Shown here: one piece after another, positions 42,471 to 52,440 of the stretch
Layout of the letters: every line of letters begins with the position of its first letter
Numbering within the stretch: position 1 is the stretch's first letter
NCBI GenBank assembly: GCA_007570785.1
Contig: ML664161.1
Span: forward strand, 18,291,856-18,355,855
DNA length: 64,000 nucleotides
Reading direction: 5' to 3'
DNA from: Antilocapra americana
Lineage: Eukaryota > Chordata > Mammalia > Artiodactyla > Antilocapridae
The notes under the pieces: generated by a model
What the model saw: the letters and a program-made list of their open reading frames with translations, nothing else
The model's database searches: none
What the model was told of the DNA's origin: nothing
Translations under genes and position numbers: made by a program

Positions 42471-42966
42471 ACAGCATATTAAAAAGCAGAGACATTATTT
42501 TGCCAACAAAGGTCCATCTAGTCAAGGTTATGGTTTTTCCAGTAGTCATGTATGGATGTGAGAGTTGGATGGTGAAACAGGCTGAGCGCCAAAGAATTGA
42601 TGCTTTTGAACTGCGGTGTTGGAGAAGATTCTCGAGAGTCCCTTGGACTGCAAGGAGATCCAACCAGTCCATCCTAAAGGAGATCAGTCCTGGGTGTTCA
42701 TTGGAAGGACTGATGTTGAAGATGAAACTCCAATACTTTGGCCACCTAATGCGAGGAGTTGACTCATTGGAAAAGACCCTGATGCTGGGAAGGATTGGGG
42801 GCAGGAGGAGAAGGGGGAGGACAGAGGATGAGATGGCTGGATGGCATCACCGACTCGATGAACATGGGTTTGGGTGGACTCCGGGAGTTGCTGATGGACA
42901 GGGAGGCCTGGAGTGCTGCAGTTCATGGGGTTGCAAGGAGTTGGACACGACTGAGCGACTGAACTA
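42458..42966 (+). pseudogene. BovB C-terminal region and 3' tail
   Basis: A third frame of 169 residues: 'MANLDSILKSRDIILPTKVH', 'VVMYGCESWMVK', 'RIDAFELRCWRRFSRVPWTA', 'SILKEISPGCSLEGLMLKMK' and '[20 protein letters not shown]', to the end of the BovB frame. The 3' end matches the sequence that Bov-tA and Bov-A2 copy as their tail and that the reverse transcriptase is thought to recognise. Only a partial pentamer tail remains. Confidence 0.9.
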
Positions 42967-42977
42967 AGCATTCTCCT
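42967..42977 (+). repeat. Right target-site duplication 'agcattctcct' of BovB
   Basis: Exact partner of 39857-39867; it directly follows the BovB 3' end. Confidence 0.88.
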
Positions 42978-43061
42978 AAGTCCCAAGCAGAATTGCCATT
43001 ACCACCTTGTGCTGTCCCACAAGTTTTCAAAGACTTTCTTGTGCCTGCTTTGTGAAATTTT

Positions 43062-43152
43062 ATCAATGGCCAGAGGAGCCTTGTAGGCTACCGTCCATGG
43101 GGTCGCAAATAGTTGGACACGACTGAGCGACTTCACTGCTGCTACTGCTACC
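43062..43152 (+). mobile_element. Bov-A 3' end fragment
   Basis: 'cagaggagccttgtaggcta', 'ggggtcgcaaatagttggac' and 'acgactgagcgacttcactg' with a (CTG)-rich end. The 5' part is missing. Confidence 0.88.
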
Positions 43153-43992
43153 ACCTCTGAAACTGGTGTCTTAAGGATTTCTTCAAATCACCATCAACGT
43201 GTCATTATCTTTCTTTTGAAAAGAGTAGTAGCCATCAGGAGATGGCTTTAGGGGAGGGAGGGGCAGTCATTTAGCTTGTGGCTGTATGAAGTTGAGTTTC
43301 ACTCTAGGGCTCCTTAGACTAAGCTCACACTGGCCCTGATATTGGTTCATGGAATTTCAAAGAAAGGGTCCTTTCTGGATATCACAGTCGGCTCCAGCTC
43401 TCAGGAGCTCAAGTACCGGGCTGTTACCTTTTACTTTTCATGGTTCTCATCTCCCATCTGGTTCTTCCTTACCTGCTGATGTATTAAACCTGTTTCAGCT
43501 GAGTAACAAGGGCAGGACACCTATTCTTAGGGACTTCATTTGGTTGGTCAGTGAGAAATTGCAGAGCAAAGCATACTATTTTCCTAGTTCCCATTGCCAT
43601 CCCTGATCAGGGTAATTGATGGTGTCAGTGGTGACAGACATGCAGAATGTGATAGAAATGTATTTTGAGGTGATCCTTGCCCATGGCCATCCCCTATCTA
43701 TTTTAGGATGTATATCTAACTTTTAACCACAAATGTCTGAAGAAGGTTCAAGTTTCCTGTATGTAGCTGGGGTGGGGCTTGTGTACTTCTGCCTCAGACA
43801 GGTGGGCTGGATGGCAGCCTGGGAGTGAGGGGCCCCAGAAACTGGGCTGTATTCATGGGTGTTTGGCTATGAAGCCCCACAAATTCCATGCCTAAAAGGG
43901 CTACAGCTGAAATTTAAGGCTATTCTGTCACTGTCTTGAAATTATTAATAATTTTCGAATGTGGATTCCACATTTTAATTTTTCACAGGGCA
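43153..43992. other. Unassigned sequence
   Basis: No repeat or exon recognised over 0.8 kb. Confidence 0.4.
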
Positions 43993-44343
43993 CCTATCCT
44001 AGTCTGCTGAGGCTTCTGTAACAAAATGCAATTGACTGGGTAGCTTAGAAACAACAGAAACTTATTTTTCACAGTCCTGGAGGTTGGAAGTCAGAGATCA
44101 GGAAGCCAGCATGGTCAGGTGTGGGCCCTCTTTGGGGGCTGCAGACTTGGTGTTGTATTCTCATGCAGGGGAAGGGGTGAGGGGGTCTCCCAGTGTCTTT
44201 CTCACTCACAAGAGTAGCTCTGCTCTCATGACCTAAGCACCTACCAAAGTTTCCAACCCCTTATACTTAGGGCATTGTCCTGATACTTAGGGCATTAGGG
44301 TTTCAACATATAAGTTTTGGGGAGACACATTCATATCATAGCA
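43993..44343 (-). mobile_element. MLT1-type MaLR LTR, antisense
   Basis: 'tatcctagtctgctgaggct', 'gtaacaaaatgcaattgact', 'acagtcctggaggttggaag', 'tcatgacctaagcacctacc' and 'acacattcatatcatagca' follow the reverse MLT1 order. A local duplication repeats 'atacttagggcatt' near 44263-44298. Non-coding solitary LTR of an ancient ERVL-MaLR element. Confidence 0.72.
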
Positions 44344-44389
44344 GCCCCACATTTATGCAGCCAGTCCTGCCCAAGTACAATCAGACAAA

Positions 44390-44575
44390 CTGAGGTTCAA
44401 ATTTGGGCTCGACAACTTGTTATCTATGAGATCATGAATAAAACCTTACCCGAACTTCTGGGCCTCAGTGTCTTCATCAGTTAAATGGGACTATTTCCTC
44501 ATTATGAGAAACATTTATGTGAGAAAACATTGTTTAAAGAACGAGCATGGTGCCAGGCACACAGATGAGATCTTG
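44390..44575 (+). repeat. MIR SINE, sense
   Basis: 'ctcgacaacttgttatctat', 'tgggcctcagtgtcttcatc', 'agttaaatgggactatttcc' and 'gagcatggtgccaggcacac'. Confidence 0.72.
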
Positions 44576-44595
44576 CTATCCATGACTCCATCCAT

Positions 44596-44740
44596 CTATT
44601 AATCCACTTACCTGGACTGATTGTCTATTTTTGTAAGACATTATGCTAGGTAGACCCTGTTTGGGATGCAGAATGGAGAAAAATGTGTTCTCAAAAAGCT
44701 GACAACATAATGGGAGAGATAAGACCCCTTGGGCCACAAC
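44596..44740 (-). mobile_element. L2 LINE 3' end, antisense
   Basis: 'tctattaatccacttacctg', 'gacattatgctaggtagacc' and 'ctcaaaaagctgacaacata' fit the reversed L2 terminus. Confidence 0.55.
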
Positions 44741-45360
44741 GGTCCCTTCCAATATCATTTAGATATAGTAATCACTTTGGGAGCTGGTTATTATTTGCAG
44801 GGAGGTAGGGAGGAGGTAAGAGAAAAGTGAAATGTAAAACTCAACGATGAGAAGGTAAATTTGTAATTTGGGAGAGCCTGTGTCTTGGAGAAAAGTTGAT
44901 AAGTGTAATCTCATTTTAGCCAATATCCCAGGGAGAGAGAGAGTTGGTAATGTGGTTGAAGGGAGAGAGGAAGAAGGCCAGGGAGGGAGGTGGCCAAGTC
45001 ACAGACTGAGGAGAAAGAAAAAAGCAAAACTGGACCCAATAACTGGCTCGACTACAAAATGTAACACTCCCATTGTCAAACCAAACTTTAAATAATAAGA
45101 GATTTCTGGTTTTAACCAAAACAGCTTTTATCAGGTTAAACATGAAAGCAGACTAGCAAGGCACATACATGAGGAAATTTACTATCTTGGTTTAATAAAC
45201 GCATTTACGTGCTGTGTTGAAACAGTGCAACTTCCTTAATCCAATATCTGATGAAGGAGCAAGGAGAGAAGAATTAATTTGCCACACACTAATTAAAGAA
45301 GGGTATGCACTGTATATACGGTGAAAGTCTGAAATGAATACTTGATAAACAATATCTGGT
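44741..45360. other. Unassigned sequence
   Basis: No repeat or exon recognised. Purine-rich around 44930-45020. Confidence 0.4.
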
Positions 45361-45424
45361 AAATTAAAAACCTGAAATGTTAAATTAAATGCAAATTAAA
45401 AATCTGGAATGTTAAATTAATTAA
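45361..45424 (+). repeat. 32-bp tandem duplication
   Basis: Two adjacent units (45361-45392 and 45393-45424) beginning 'aaattaaaaa' and sharing 'atgttaaatta' differ at few positions. Confidence 0.8.
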
Positions 45425-46480
45425 ATACAGAAAACTGCATCAAATAACATTACAAGTCTCAGTTAAATCAGGGAGGAAAAAAAGCCAAGTTACCCAGCAT
45501 CACATCTTGCCAGCATGTGCTTCTGATTCACCTGGTGGGAATAAATGAGGGCTGACAGGAATGCCAGCTTTATTTGCGAATTACATGTGGCATGCAGGAA
45601 CACTTTTACTTGTGAAACTGAGTCAGGAATAATTTGGACTTTTTACTTTATCATGGAAGAAAATGTAAGGAGATTTATTCGAGTTATTGGGTTTTCTTCT
45701 AGCTTGAGATGAGGACAAATTGCTACTACATTGAAGGACCTCTCTAAGGCAGTGATTCACACTGTGTGGAGGCTGAGTTTGTGTTTGATGTGCAGCAGAG
45801 GAGTGAGCTTGGAGAAGTAGGCTCAGAATGTTCCTGGAGACCTGCCTCTTGCTGTGGCTTTTCTCTGGAAGAAGGACTAAAATGCCTCAGTTGTCCTATG
45901 GACATGAACCACATGGCCCTGTAAAGACATCTAATAGGTGAGGCCAAACATACTTTCTTCTTTCTTGAGAAGAGGAGATGTCTCTAAACCATCACCTTTT
46001 GTCATCTGACAGTTTCAACACAATTTCAGCAAGTCCTTTTGATTTGAAATTCTGCTCTTGCCACTGACTACTGGGTGATTCTGGGCAGGACACTCCTTTT
46101 CCCTTTCCTATTTTCCTACCTGTTAGCTGCAGTTCAGGATACTGACACTGCAGAGTCGCTGGCAGGAATAACTGATAAGCCTGAGTTTTTTATAATTTTG
46201 GTTCTAACTTTTGTAAATTAATGAGTATTCTAAAGCTGTCACAGACTGCCAAAGTAGTTTTGCTTAGTCTAAGTCTCTGGGTGCATATGAAAAATTGATA
46301 TATATAATTTATTTTTTAAAATGAATAAAGTATGTTTCGTGGATTGGAAAATTCACATAATAGATTATTTTCACCTTCTTTTGGGTTACATAACACCTTG
46401 TTCATATCTCTGTTTTGGCACTTTTGGGGGGCACTTATTTTGCATTGTCATGTTTTCAGACCTCTTAAATTGCATTCATT
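45425..46480. other. Unassigned sequence, 1 kb
   Basis: No repeat or exon recognised. Confidence 0.4.
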
Positions 46481-46930
46481 TAAAATAACACCAGTAATAT
46501 ATGAAGGGATTCTCTTTAAAATATTAAAAAAAATACAGATAAAGACTCTTGGAACAAAACCTACAAGTGACATATATCCCTATCATTGGTTTGATGTGTA
46601 TTCTTTTAGACCTTTTACTTTACATGTGTTTGCAAATAAATAAACCTAGAGAAATACATAATTTTTAAGTTAAAAAATTGTTTATGTAAGTAGTTTTTGT
46701 ACTGTATTCATTGACAACTTGCTTCTTTTTTTCTAAACTGACAATGTCTTGGAGAATCTTGTATCTTTGAATTATAGGCATAGGTCATCCTTTCTTCACT
46801 GCTGCACAGAATGCCATGGTTGTATATAACTTATTTAACTATTTCTGTATTGATGACCTGTATGTTGTTTCCAATTCTTTGCTGACATAGACAACAATGT
46901 TTCTCTAGAAATGTAATGGAGAAATAGAGC
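46481..46930. mobile_element. Old L1-like 3' region
   Basis: 'tcactgctgcacagaatgcc', 'tatttaactatttctgtatt' and 'tgttgtttccaattctttgc' resemble the wording of old L1 3' regions. Limits and strand unclear. Confidence 0.45.
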
Positions 46931-46974
46931 CTATGATGGGCATATTAAAAAGTGTAACACTTTAAATATTTTAA

Positions 46975-47025
46975 ATGTATGGTGTTACAGAAAAATCAGA
47001 ATGAACTTTTTGACCACTCCAATAG
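46975..47025. mobile_element. Mariner MITE half
   Basis: 'cagaaaaatcagaatgaact', 'ttttgaccactccaata' matches the right half of the mariner-derived palindromic element seen more completely at 60331-60412; the left arm is not readable. Confidence 0.5.
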
Positions 47026-47264
47026 ATTCTGCTGAATTGCCTTTGAAAGTGGATAAACTGCTTTATGGTTTCATTAGTAACATATAAGAATATTTGCTTT
47101 CCCACAGCCTTAAGACTGAATGCTACCAGATGAGTTAACTTTTGCTAATCTGGTGGGGGAAAAAAAAATGGACGACTTCCCAATTTGCATTTCTTTCAAT
47201 ATGGGTGGAACCAAGAAGCTTTTATATTTTTATTGGTCATTTGTCTTAACTGGTGCATAGGGGT

Positions 47265-47400
47265 GCTATTCCAGGTGAAGTGTTCAAGGGAGGCTTTTTG
47301 GAAAAAGAGGTCATTTGAACTGAGTCTTTAAGGAAAGAAGAGATAGCACATGAAAGAAAAAGTAAATCACTGGAGACAGGAAAAGAAGGGACCCAAGTAA
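47265..47400 (-). mobile_element. L2-like fragment, antisense
   Basis: 'attccaggtgaagtgttcaa', 'ttgaactgagtctttaagga' resemble antisense L2. Weak. Confidence 0.4.
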
Positions 47401-47871
47401 CTCCTGCTGAGCTTGCCCTCAGCAGCTGAGAACAGGGAGAGGAAGAAGTAGGGAGAAAGTTGGACTGTCCTTGCCTTGGAGTCTGGCTTGTCTGCCATAC
47501 CTTTCCCAATATACTGTGAACAGCAAAGGCTGTGCTTGCAGCCAGGAGTCAATGGATCCAGAGATGGGGGTGACTTGGTCACTGGGGAGAAATAAATTGT
47601 TGAAGGCTCATTCACTTACATATCTGGTGGGTGATGCTGGCTGTAGCCTGGGAACCCAGCTGGGTCTATTGGCCAGAGCGTCTTCTTAGCAATTCTTTGT
47701 CTGGCTGCTTGGGTGTCTTTACAGCATGGTAGTTAGGTCCTAGGAGTGAATATTCCAGAAGAACTGGGGAGAAGCTGTATCACCTTTTAAGATTAGTGTT
47801 GGAAGTCACATGGCATCACTTTTGCAATAGACAAAAGCCCAGATTTGAGTGAATGAAATATAAACCCCACA
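47401..47871. other. Unassigned sequence
   Basis: No repeat or exon recognised. Confidence 0.4.
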
Positions 47872-48052
47872 TCTTTTTTTTTTTTTTAAATAATATTTAT
47901 TTATTTGGTTGTGCCAGGTCTTGGTTGAGGCACTTGGAATCTTTCTTCTTTGTTGCGGCATGTGGGATATAGTTCTCTGACCAAAAACTAAACCTAACCT
48001 CTCTGCATTGGGAATGTGGAGTCTTAGCCACTGTACCACCAGGGAAATTCCA
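47872..48052 (-). mobile_element. CHR-2-type tRNA SINE, antisense
   Basis: T-rich tail at left, then 'ttgttgcggcatgtgggata', 'tagttctctgaccaaaaact', 'gccactgtaccaccagggaa'. Confidence 0.88.
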
Positions 48053-48159
48053 TTAACCCTTCATTTTGATGGGAGAAGCTTCAGTACATTATAGTAAGAG
48101 CATGTAGGATGGCGGATAGTGTTGCAGCCATTTTTGGAAAAATACCATCCCTCAGAATT

Positions 48160-48403
48160 TTTTGGTTGTTGTTTAGTCACTAAGTCACATCTGACTCTTT
48201 TGTGACCCCATGGACTGTAGCCTGCCAGGCTCCTCTGTCCAGTGGAATTCTCTAGGTAAGCATATCAGAGTGGGTTGCCATTCCCTTCTCCAGGGGATCT
48301 CTTTGACCCAGGGACTGAACCCTTGTCTCCTGCATTGCCACCGAGGAAGCCCATTGCCATTGCCATTGCCTGCTCTTTCCCACTGAGCCACTGAGGAAGC
48401 CCA
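48160..48403 (-). mobile_element. Bov-tA SINE, antisense, head duplicated
   Basis: 'gtttagtcactaagtcacat', 'caggctcctctgtccagtgg', 'gggttgccattcccttctcc'. The head appears twice: 'gccaccgaggaagccc' near 48336-48352 and 'gccactgaggaagccc' near 48387-48402, separated by three 'attgcc' units and 'tgctctttcccactga'. This looks like a small duplication within the SINE. Confidence 0.92.
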
Positions 48404-48519
48404 TCTCCCAGAATATATCTCCTTTCAAGAGACACTGAAATCCCTATGAGAGACCCATTGCTGAAAAGAGTGATAGCCTTCCACAGGGAGCTTGATGTAT
48501 GAAACATGCCATCATAGAA

Positions 48520-48660
48520 GATAATGTGATAATTGATTTGACATTGAGGAGGCTTGAGTTATGGTCTCAGTTTTACCATTATGTTATCCCTTAAAACTGG
48601 GACCATTATGTAACATCTTCACGCTTCAGTTTTCTCACCTGTAACGAAGAAGGTGGAACA
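48520..48660 (+). repeat. MIR-like repeat
   Basis: 'aggcttgagttatggtctca', 'cgcttcagttttctcacctg' and 'gaacaagatgacttctag' follow MIR sense order, diverged. Confidence 0.45.
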
Positions 48661-49195
48661 AGATGACTTCTAGTTCTAAACTTAGATAAAGTGAATCTCA
48701 TTTAGCCCATATACTTCAGATGGCTTGCTAGCTTTCTGCATTAACCTGAGACAGCTTGTGATCTCTTTTCTAAACAACACATAGATCAGATGGTGCTTGA
48801 TGGCAAGAGATTCGAGCACATCCTGTGTCACAATGATATATTTGTAACTGAGATAGAGTTGGAATTTCCTTTGAGAAAGTTTACAAGTTGAAGGCTCAGA
48901 TTTACTGAATTTTTTGAAAAGTCCACTAAAAATCCATCAGATGATGCCATGGAGATATTCTGGATTAAAAAATTAGACCAGAGTCTAAACTGACAGTTTA
49001 AAATAATTTCCCTGGTTACAAATAATATCAGATCAGTTCTTAAACCAACTCAATTAACAAGACTATGTACTAGGATCATTCCTATATGATAAAATCAGAC
49101 CATTCATGAGAGAAGGGGGGCAACTGAATTAGCCTTAATTGCGTCTAGAAAGTTTTTTCTTTCTTTTTTTTAGTACTCAGTTTATTCCAGGCAGG
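48661..49195. other. Unassigned sequence
   Basis: No repeat or exon recognised. Confidence 0.4.
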
Positions 49196-49382
49196 AAGCA
49201 ACCCCAGTTCAGTTTAATCACTGTTGTATCTGACTCTTTGTGACCCTGTGGACTGCAGCACGCCAGGCTTCTCTGTTCATCACCAACTCCCAAAGCTTGC
49301 TCAGACTCATGTCGATCGAGTCAGTGATGATGTCAATCTAGTCAGGGATGTCATTCAACCATCTCATCCTCTATCATCCCTT

Positions 49383-49580
49383 TCATCTCCTTCCTTTAAT
49401 CATGCCCAGCATCAGGGTCTTTTCCAGTGAGTCAGTTCTTCCCATCAGGTGGCCAAAGTATTGGAGTTTCAGCTTCAGCATCAATCTTTCCAATGAATAT
49501 TCAGGACTGATTTCCTTTAGGATTGACAGGTTGCATCTCCTTGCAATCCAAGGGACTCTCAAGAGTTTCTCCAACACCAC
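49383..49580 (-). pseudogene. BovB C-terminal remnant
   Basis: Open minus-strand stretch of 65 residues: 'LLRVPWIARRCNLSILKEIS' and '[20 protein letters not shown]', the C-terminal part of the BovB protein. Its role in the intact protein is not well defined; no catalytic residues lie here. Confidence 0.85.
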
Positions 49581-49624
49581 AGTTTAGAAGCATCAGTTCT
49601 TTGGTTCTCAGCTTTATGTATGGT

Positions 49625-50120
49625 CTAACTGTCACATCCATACATGACTACTGGAAAAACCATAGCTTTGATTACACAGACTTTTGTCAGCAAAGTGATG
49701 TCTCTGCTTTTTAATATGCTGTCTAGGTTGGTCATAGCTTTTCTTCCAAGGAGCAAGCGTCTTTTAATTTCATGGCTGCAGTCACCGTCTATGTCTGCAG
49801 TGATTTTGGAGCCCAAGAAAATAAAGCCTGTCACTGTTTCCATTGTTTCCCCATTTATTTGCCACGAAGTGATGCAACCAGATACCATGATTTTCATGTT
49901 TTTGAATGCTGAGTTTTAAGCCAGCCTTTTCAGTCTCCTCTTTCACCTTCATCAAGAGGCTCTTTTGTTCTTCTTCACTTTCTGCCGTAAGGGTGGTGTC
50001 ATCTGCATATGTGAGGTTATTGATAATTTTCTGTGCAATTTTGATTCCAGCTTGTGCTTCATCCAGCCTGGCATTTTGCATGATATACTCTGCATGTAAG
50101 TTAAATAAGCAGAGTGACAA
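49625..50120 (-). pseudogene. BovB reverse transcriptase, catalytic-box remnant
   Basis: Two overlapping minus-strand frames. The first (50120-49782) keeps an intact Y-A-D-D box at residues 38-41 (bases 50009-49998), preceded by 'LFNLHAEYIMQNARLDEAQA' and followed by 'TAESEEEQKSLLMKVKEETE'. A frameshift near 49885 passes the reading to the second (49897-49625), with 'VTGFIFLGSKITADIDGDCS' and 'LDSILKSRDITLLTK'. In contrast to the 39.9-kb copy, the catalytic box itself survives, but upstream stops prevent a functional protein. Confidence 0.88.
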
Positions 50121-50612
50121 TATATAGCCGTGACGTGCTCCTTTCCCAATTTGGAACTAGTCTGTTGTTTCATGTCCAGTTCTAACTGTTGCTTCTTGAC
50201 CTGCATACAGATTTCTCAGGAGGCAAGTAAGGTGGCCTGGTATTCCCATTTTTTTGAAGAATTTTCCACAGTTTTTTGTGATCTACACAGTCAAAGACTT
50301 TGGCGTAGTCAATGAAGCAGAAGTGGATGATTTTCTGGAACTCTCTTGCTTTTTCTATGATCCAACGGATGTTGGCAATTTGATCTCTGGTTCTCTGCTC
50401 TTTCTAAATCCAGCTGGAACATCTGGAAGTTCACAGTTCACATACTATTGAAGCCTTGCTTGGAGAATTTTGAGTATCACTTTGCTACGGTGTGAGATGC
50501 GTGCAATTGTGTGGTAGTTTGAACATTCCTTGTCATTGCCTTTCTTTGGGATTGGAATGAAATCTGACCTTTTCCAGTCCTGTGACCACTGCTGAGTTTT
50601 TCAAATTTGCTG
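50121..50612 (-). pseudogene. BovB reverse transcriptase palm/fingers, degraded
   Basis: The reverse complement follows BovB ('caatgaagcagaagtggatg' on plus corresponds to the region of the F-I-D-Y-A-K-A-F motif), but frameshifts and small deletions break it so often that no open stretch over 60 residues survives in sense. Confidence 0.8.
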
Positions 50613-50957
50613 TTATATTAAGTGCTTCACTTTCACAGGCTCATCTTTTAGGATTTGAAATAGCTCAGCTGAAATTCCATCACCTCCACTAGCTTTGTTC
50701 ATAATGATGATTCCTAAGGCCCACTTGACTTCACATTCCAGGATGTCTGGCTCTAGCTGAGTGATCACACTATTGTGATTATCTGTGTCATGAAGATCTT
50801 TTTTATATAGTTCTTCTGTGTATTCTTGCCACCTCTTCTTAATGTCTTCTGCTTGTGTTAGGTCCATACCATTTCTGTCCTTTATTGAGCGCATCTTTGC
50901 ATGAAATGTTCCCTGGGTATCTCTAATTTTCTTGAAGAGATCTCTAGTCTTTCCCAT
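50613..50957 (-). pseudogene. BovB linker and start of reverse transcriptase
   Basis: Open stretch of 114 residues: 'MGKTRDLFKKIRDTQGTFHA', 'SIKDRNGMDLTQAEDIKKRW', 'EVKWALGIIIMNKASGGDGI' and 'AELFQILKD'. It retains the short block that is missing from the twin-primed copy at 39.9 kb and so calibrates the size of that deletion. It ends early after 'EPVKVKHLI'. Confidence 0.88.
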
Positions 50958-51325
50958 TCTGTTGTTTTCTTCTATTTCTTTGCACTGATCACCGAGAAAG
51001 GCTTTCTTAATTCTCCTTGGTATTCTTTGCAGCTCTGCATTCAGATGGGTTTATCTTTCCTTTTCTCCTTTACATTTAGTTTCTCTTCTTTTCTCAGCTA
51101 TTTAAGGCCTCCTCAGGCCTTTTTGCATTTTGCCTTTTTGCATTTCTTTTTCTTGGGAATGGTCTTGATCACCTCCCCCTGTACAACGTCATAGTTCCTC
51201 AGGCATTCTATCAAATTTAATCCCTTGAATATATTTGTCACTTTCACTGTAAGGGATTTGATTTAGGTCATACCTGAATGGTCTAGTGGTTTTCCCTACT
51301 TTCTTCAATTAAAGTTTAAATTTTG

Positions 51326-52440
51326 CTTACTCTTAAGTAAGCAACATAGACTAATGCTTTTAAAGTAATACATCCCCTGAGGCTAATGTTGAAATTGAGA
51401 AGAACCCATTAATAATTAAAGTTGTTTCACTCCCTCAATGAAAAATGAAGAACGTAGACAGGACTCTGCCTAAATAAAAATATTTTATATGTTTACATAT
51501 ACTTGTGGGTGTACACATTGACATGTCTTTTTTATGTACACACATGTGTGTGATAACATTCTAGGGTACATGAGGTAGAAAGTAGAGCATGATGCAAAGG
51601 AGCAAAACCTCAAATGGATGAAGATACTTATCAAAGTCTCAGATTAAATGAGACTCAAGGAACAACTACAAGGGTATGATCTGTTTAATAAGCTATCTTG
51701 TGTATGGAAATAAAACATATAGAAGGACTTAAGACACAAACTCCTCCCAGAATGTGCAAGTGCACGCATAGTCACAATTAAAGAATTACTGGAATTAATA
51801 TCAAGCCTTTGCTTTCCTTTTCTGTTTAGTACTAATCTAATTCTATCTTGAGATTTTTTTACTCATGAAGAAAAAAAATGTCTTCATGTTTGTGGACCAT
51901 ACTCCCCCCACCCAAGCACAACAGGAGATTGGTCCAAAAATAAAGTTGCAGATTTGCATTCTGTAGTAATTAAAAGGGAAACTTCCTATATACTAGTAGC
52001 TTTTCCCTGTAGGTATAGTCAATTTCCCACAGCAATAGAAGATATAATTATACTGATGTAAATCACAGCCAGATGCCTGGGAGGGATTGGCCTTTCACCT
52101 TCTTTAATTCATTGAAAGATCTTATCTTTTTGACAGGTACTGTCAGGCAGAGCAAGGGGCTGGGAGGCAGTATATTTTTCTGGTAACTAATTTGCTTCGA
52201 GGAAAAAAGTATTCATTGCAAATACTCAAAAGCAGTGAGATAATCCAGGTTTAGCAGAAAATTCTCTACCCTTTTCTTTGAGAGGGGGCTCCTTAATAAT
52301 TGTCCTTGTGTGCCCTGCCCTGGCTCCCTCTCTGTCCTCTCATTCTCTCTCTCCTCCATAAAACATTAACCATTCTTTTGGACCTCATGTTTCCAAAACA
52401 TTTGTAAGAAATATGCATATATTTACACATACATATTTTT
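51326..52440. other. Unassigned sequence, 1.1 kb
   Basis: No interspersed repeat recognised. A palindromic word 'gcttac...gtaagc' (51325-51342) lies at the BovB border. Around 51945-52000 are an 'atttgcat' octamer-like and several 'taatta/ttaat' homeodomain-like words; this is suggestive only. Confidence 0.4.

Larger units (their letters stand above)
39868..42966 (+). mobile_element. BovB (RTE) LINE, near full length, 5' half inverted
   Basis: A single BovB insertion of about 3.1 kb, close to the family's ~3.2 kb. The left part (39868 to about 41300) carries the N-terminal and endonuclease region on the minus strand. The right part (about 41301-42966) carries reverse transcriptase and the 3' tail on the plus strand, ending 'ggacacgactgagcgactga'. 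The outer edge of the inverted part stops at residues 'KEIEEN' and the forward part starts at 'HAKMGSIKDRNG'; about 20 codons between these are missing, judged against the copy at 49.2-51.3 kb, which still has them. An 11-bp duplication flanks the whole. This is the structure produced by twin priming during target-primed reverse transcription. It is coding-dead. Confidence 0.93.
49203..51325 (-). mobile_element. BovB LINE, 5'-truncated, antisense
   Basis: About 2.1 kb reads on the minus strand from the linker behind the endonuclease ('ggtcatacctgaatggtcta' on the plus strand at 51268) through reverse transcriptase to the 3' tail at 49205. The endonuclease is absent. It carries the 6-nt in-frame insertion (protein 'ITADIDGDC') that the copy at 39.9 kb lacks. 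A small duplication sits near the tail (two 'gatgtcaNtc.agtc'-like units at 49320-49350). Seven bases 'aagcaac' occur at 49196-49202 and 51339-51345 and may be a short target duplication. Numerous stops and frameshifts make it dead. Confidence 0.93.
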
